From assembly GCA_937883885.1 (NCBI GenBank), contig CAKZXL010000775.1, positions 1 to 22,369 on the forward strand: a stretch of 22,369 nt of DNA. Reading direction: 5' to 3'. This document shows, piece by piece, positions 21,588 through 22,369 of this stretch; position 1 is the first letter of the stretch; the number at the start of each line of letters is the position of its first letter. Origin of the DNA: an uncultured Aquincola sp. (GTDB lineage Bacteria > Pseudomonadota > Gammaproteobacteria > Burkholderiales > Burkholderiaceae). Both the position numbers and the translations under genes were made by a program. The notes beneath the pieces were generated by a model. The model ran no database searches. It was not told the origin of the DNA and worked only from the letters and a program-made list of their open reading frames with translations.

Positions 21588-22369
21588 TCACGCGTGTGCA
21601 GGCGTCCAGCGATGTGGCAACAGCTCGTCGAGCTGGGAGTTGCGCAGCGTTGGCAACCGCTGCAGCACGTCACGCAGGTAGGCCCAAGGCTCATGCCCGT
21701 TGATCCGCGCCGACTGCACCAGGCTCATGACGATGGCCGCGCGCTCGCCTGCGAGTTCGCTGCCCACGAACTGCCAGGCTTTGCGTCCCATCGCCCAGGG
21801 CTTGATCTGCCGCTCAAGGTGGTTGTTGTCCAGCGGGACGGCGCCGTCTGCGAGGTGTTGCGTGAGAGCCGTCCAATGGCGCAGCGTGTAGTCGATGGCC
21901 TTGGCCGTCGCGCCACCCTCAGCGACCACACGCCGCTCGAGTTCGAGCCACTGGCGAAGCTCGTTCCATAGCGGCCTGGCCAGGCGCTGCCGCTGCGCTC
22001 TTCGCTCCTCGTCACTGAGGGCTTTCAGCTCCCCCTCGACTTCGTAGATGCGGGCGAACCGCCGAAGTGCGTCCAGCCCGATGGGGCTCGTGCCTTCGTG
22101 CGCCAGCTCTTCGAAGTTCCTGCGCGCATGAGCAGCGCATGCGGCGCTCATGCGACCTGGGTAATGCTGAGGGTCCACCACGGCCTCGTACCCACCGTAG
22201 CGGTCGGTGAGCAGCGTCCCGGACCATCGTCGTTCGCCGCGTCGCTCGTCGCCGTTGAGGAAGGCCACCGGGTACTGCGCCCCGCGCCCTCGGCAGAAGT
22301 CGTAGACGACGCCGGGCACCGCGTCGTGCCAACTTCGCGCGTAGGCCCACATGTAGGCCCGGCGTGTCC
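21588..22369 (-). mobile_element. tnpC: IS66-family transposase TnpC, C-terminal part, cut by window edge
   Basis: About 260 residues of the DDE transposase of an IS66 element; the frame stays open to the right edge, so the N-terminus and the rest of the element lie beyond. Visible landmarks are AYMWAYARSW, LLTDRYGGYE (second catalytic Asp), AACAAHARRNFEE, and PLDNNHLERQIKPWAMGRKAWQFVGS with the catalytic Glu, then the family C-terminal extension (AIVMSLVQSARINGHEPWAYLRDVLQRLP). This C-terminal end appears intact. IS66 elements move by cut-and-paste or replicative routes and often border resistance islands, which fits its place here. Confidence 0.93.

Overview
The window is a GC-rich accessory segment packed with heavy-metal resistance genes. 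Gene content and protein style (CzcICBA, CzcE, CzcN, CadA/CadR, a Burkholderiales-type trimeric porin) point to a beta-proteobacterium of the order Burkholderiales, in a metal-resistance island of the Cupriavidus/Ralstonia/Acidovorax kind. This is inference from gene families; no rRNA or housekeeping marker is present.

Layout, left to right. (1) 1-3159, + strand: the C-terminal two thirds of a heavy-metal RND permease cut by the left edge, a small His-rich secreted protein, and a TauE/SafE-type exporter, tightly packed as an operon tail. (2) 3338-6477: a Zn/Cd/Pb P-type ATPase (cadA, -) divergent from its MerR-type regulator (cadR, +), with two CTGTAG dyads between them. (3) 6558-10971: a CzcE-like periplasmic protein (-), divergent from a metal-type two-component system (czcR-czcS, +, overlapping by 4 bases), followed by a lipid A phosphoethanolamine transferase (eptA, +). 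(4) 11010-12005: a general porin (-), converging on eptA across a strong hairpin. (5) 12270-12687: a frameshifted C-terminal remnant of a second metal P-type ATPase. (6) 12757-20102, - strand: czcE-like, czcI, czcC, czcB, czcA and, after czcA, a second copy of the small His-rich protein seen in block 1. (7) 20379-20852: a czcN-like membrane methyltransferase (+). (8) 20853-21587: mostly featureless, with one possible 52-residue membrane protein. (9) 21588 to the right edge: the C-terminal part of an IS66 transposase (-).

How it fits together: CadA would move Zn/Cd/Pb from cytoplasm to periplasm under CadR. CzcCBA would carry Zn/Co/Cd out across the outer membrane, with CzcI and CzcE as periplasmic metal-binding or modulating proteins and CzcRS as the likely sensor of periplasmic metal. 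EptA could alter surface charge and so metal binding at the lipopolysaccharide. The most unusual theme is duplication: two RND permeases each followed by a paralogous small secreted protein that resembles the N-terminal metal-binding domain of CzcB, two CzcE-like proteins, and one intact plus one decayed P-type ATPase. With an IS66 element at the edge, the region looks like a composite island assembled from several metal-resistance modules.
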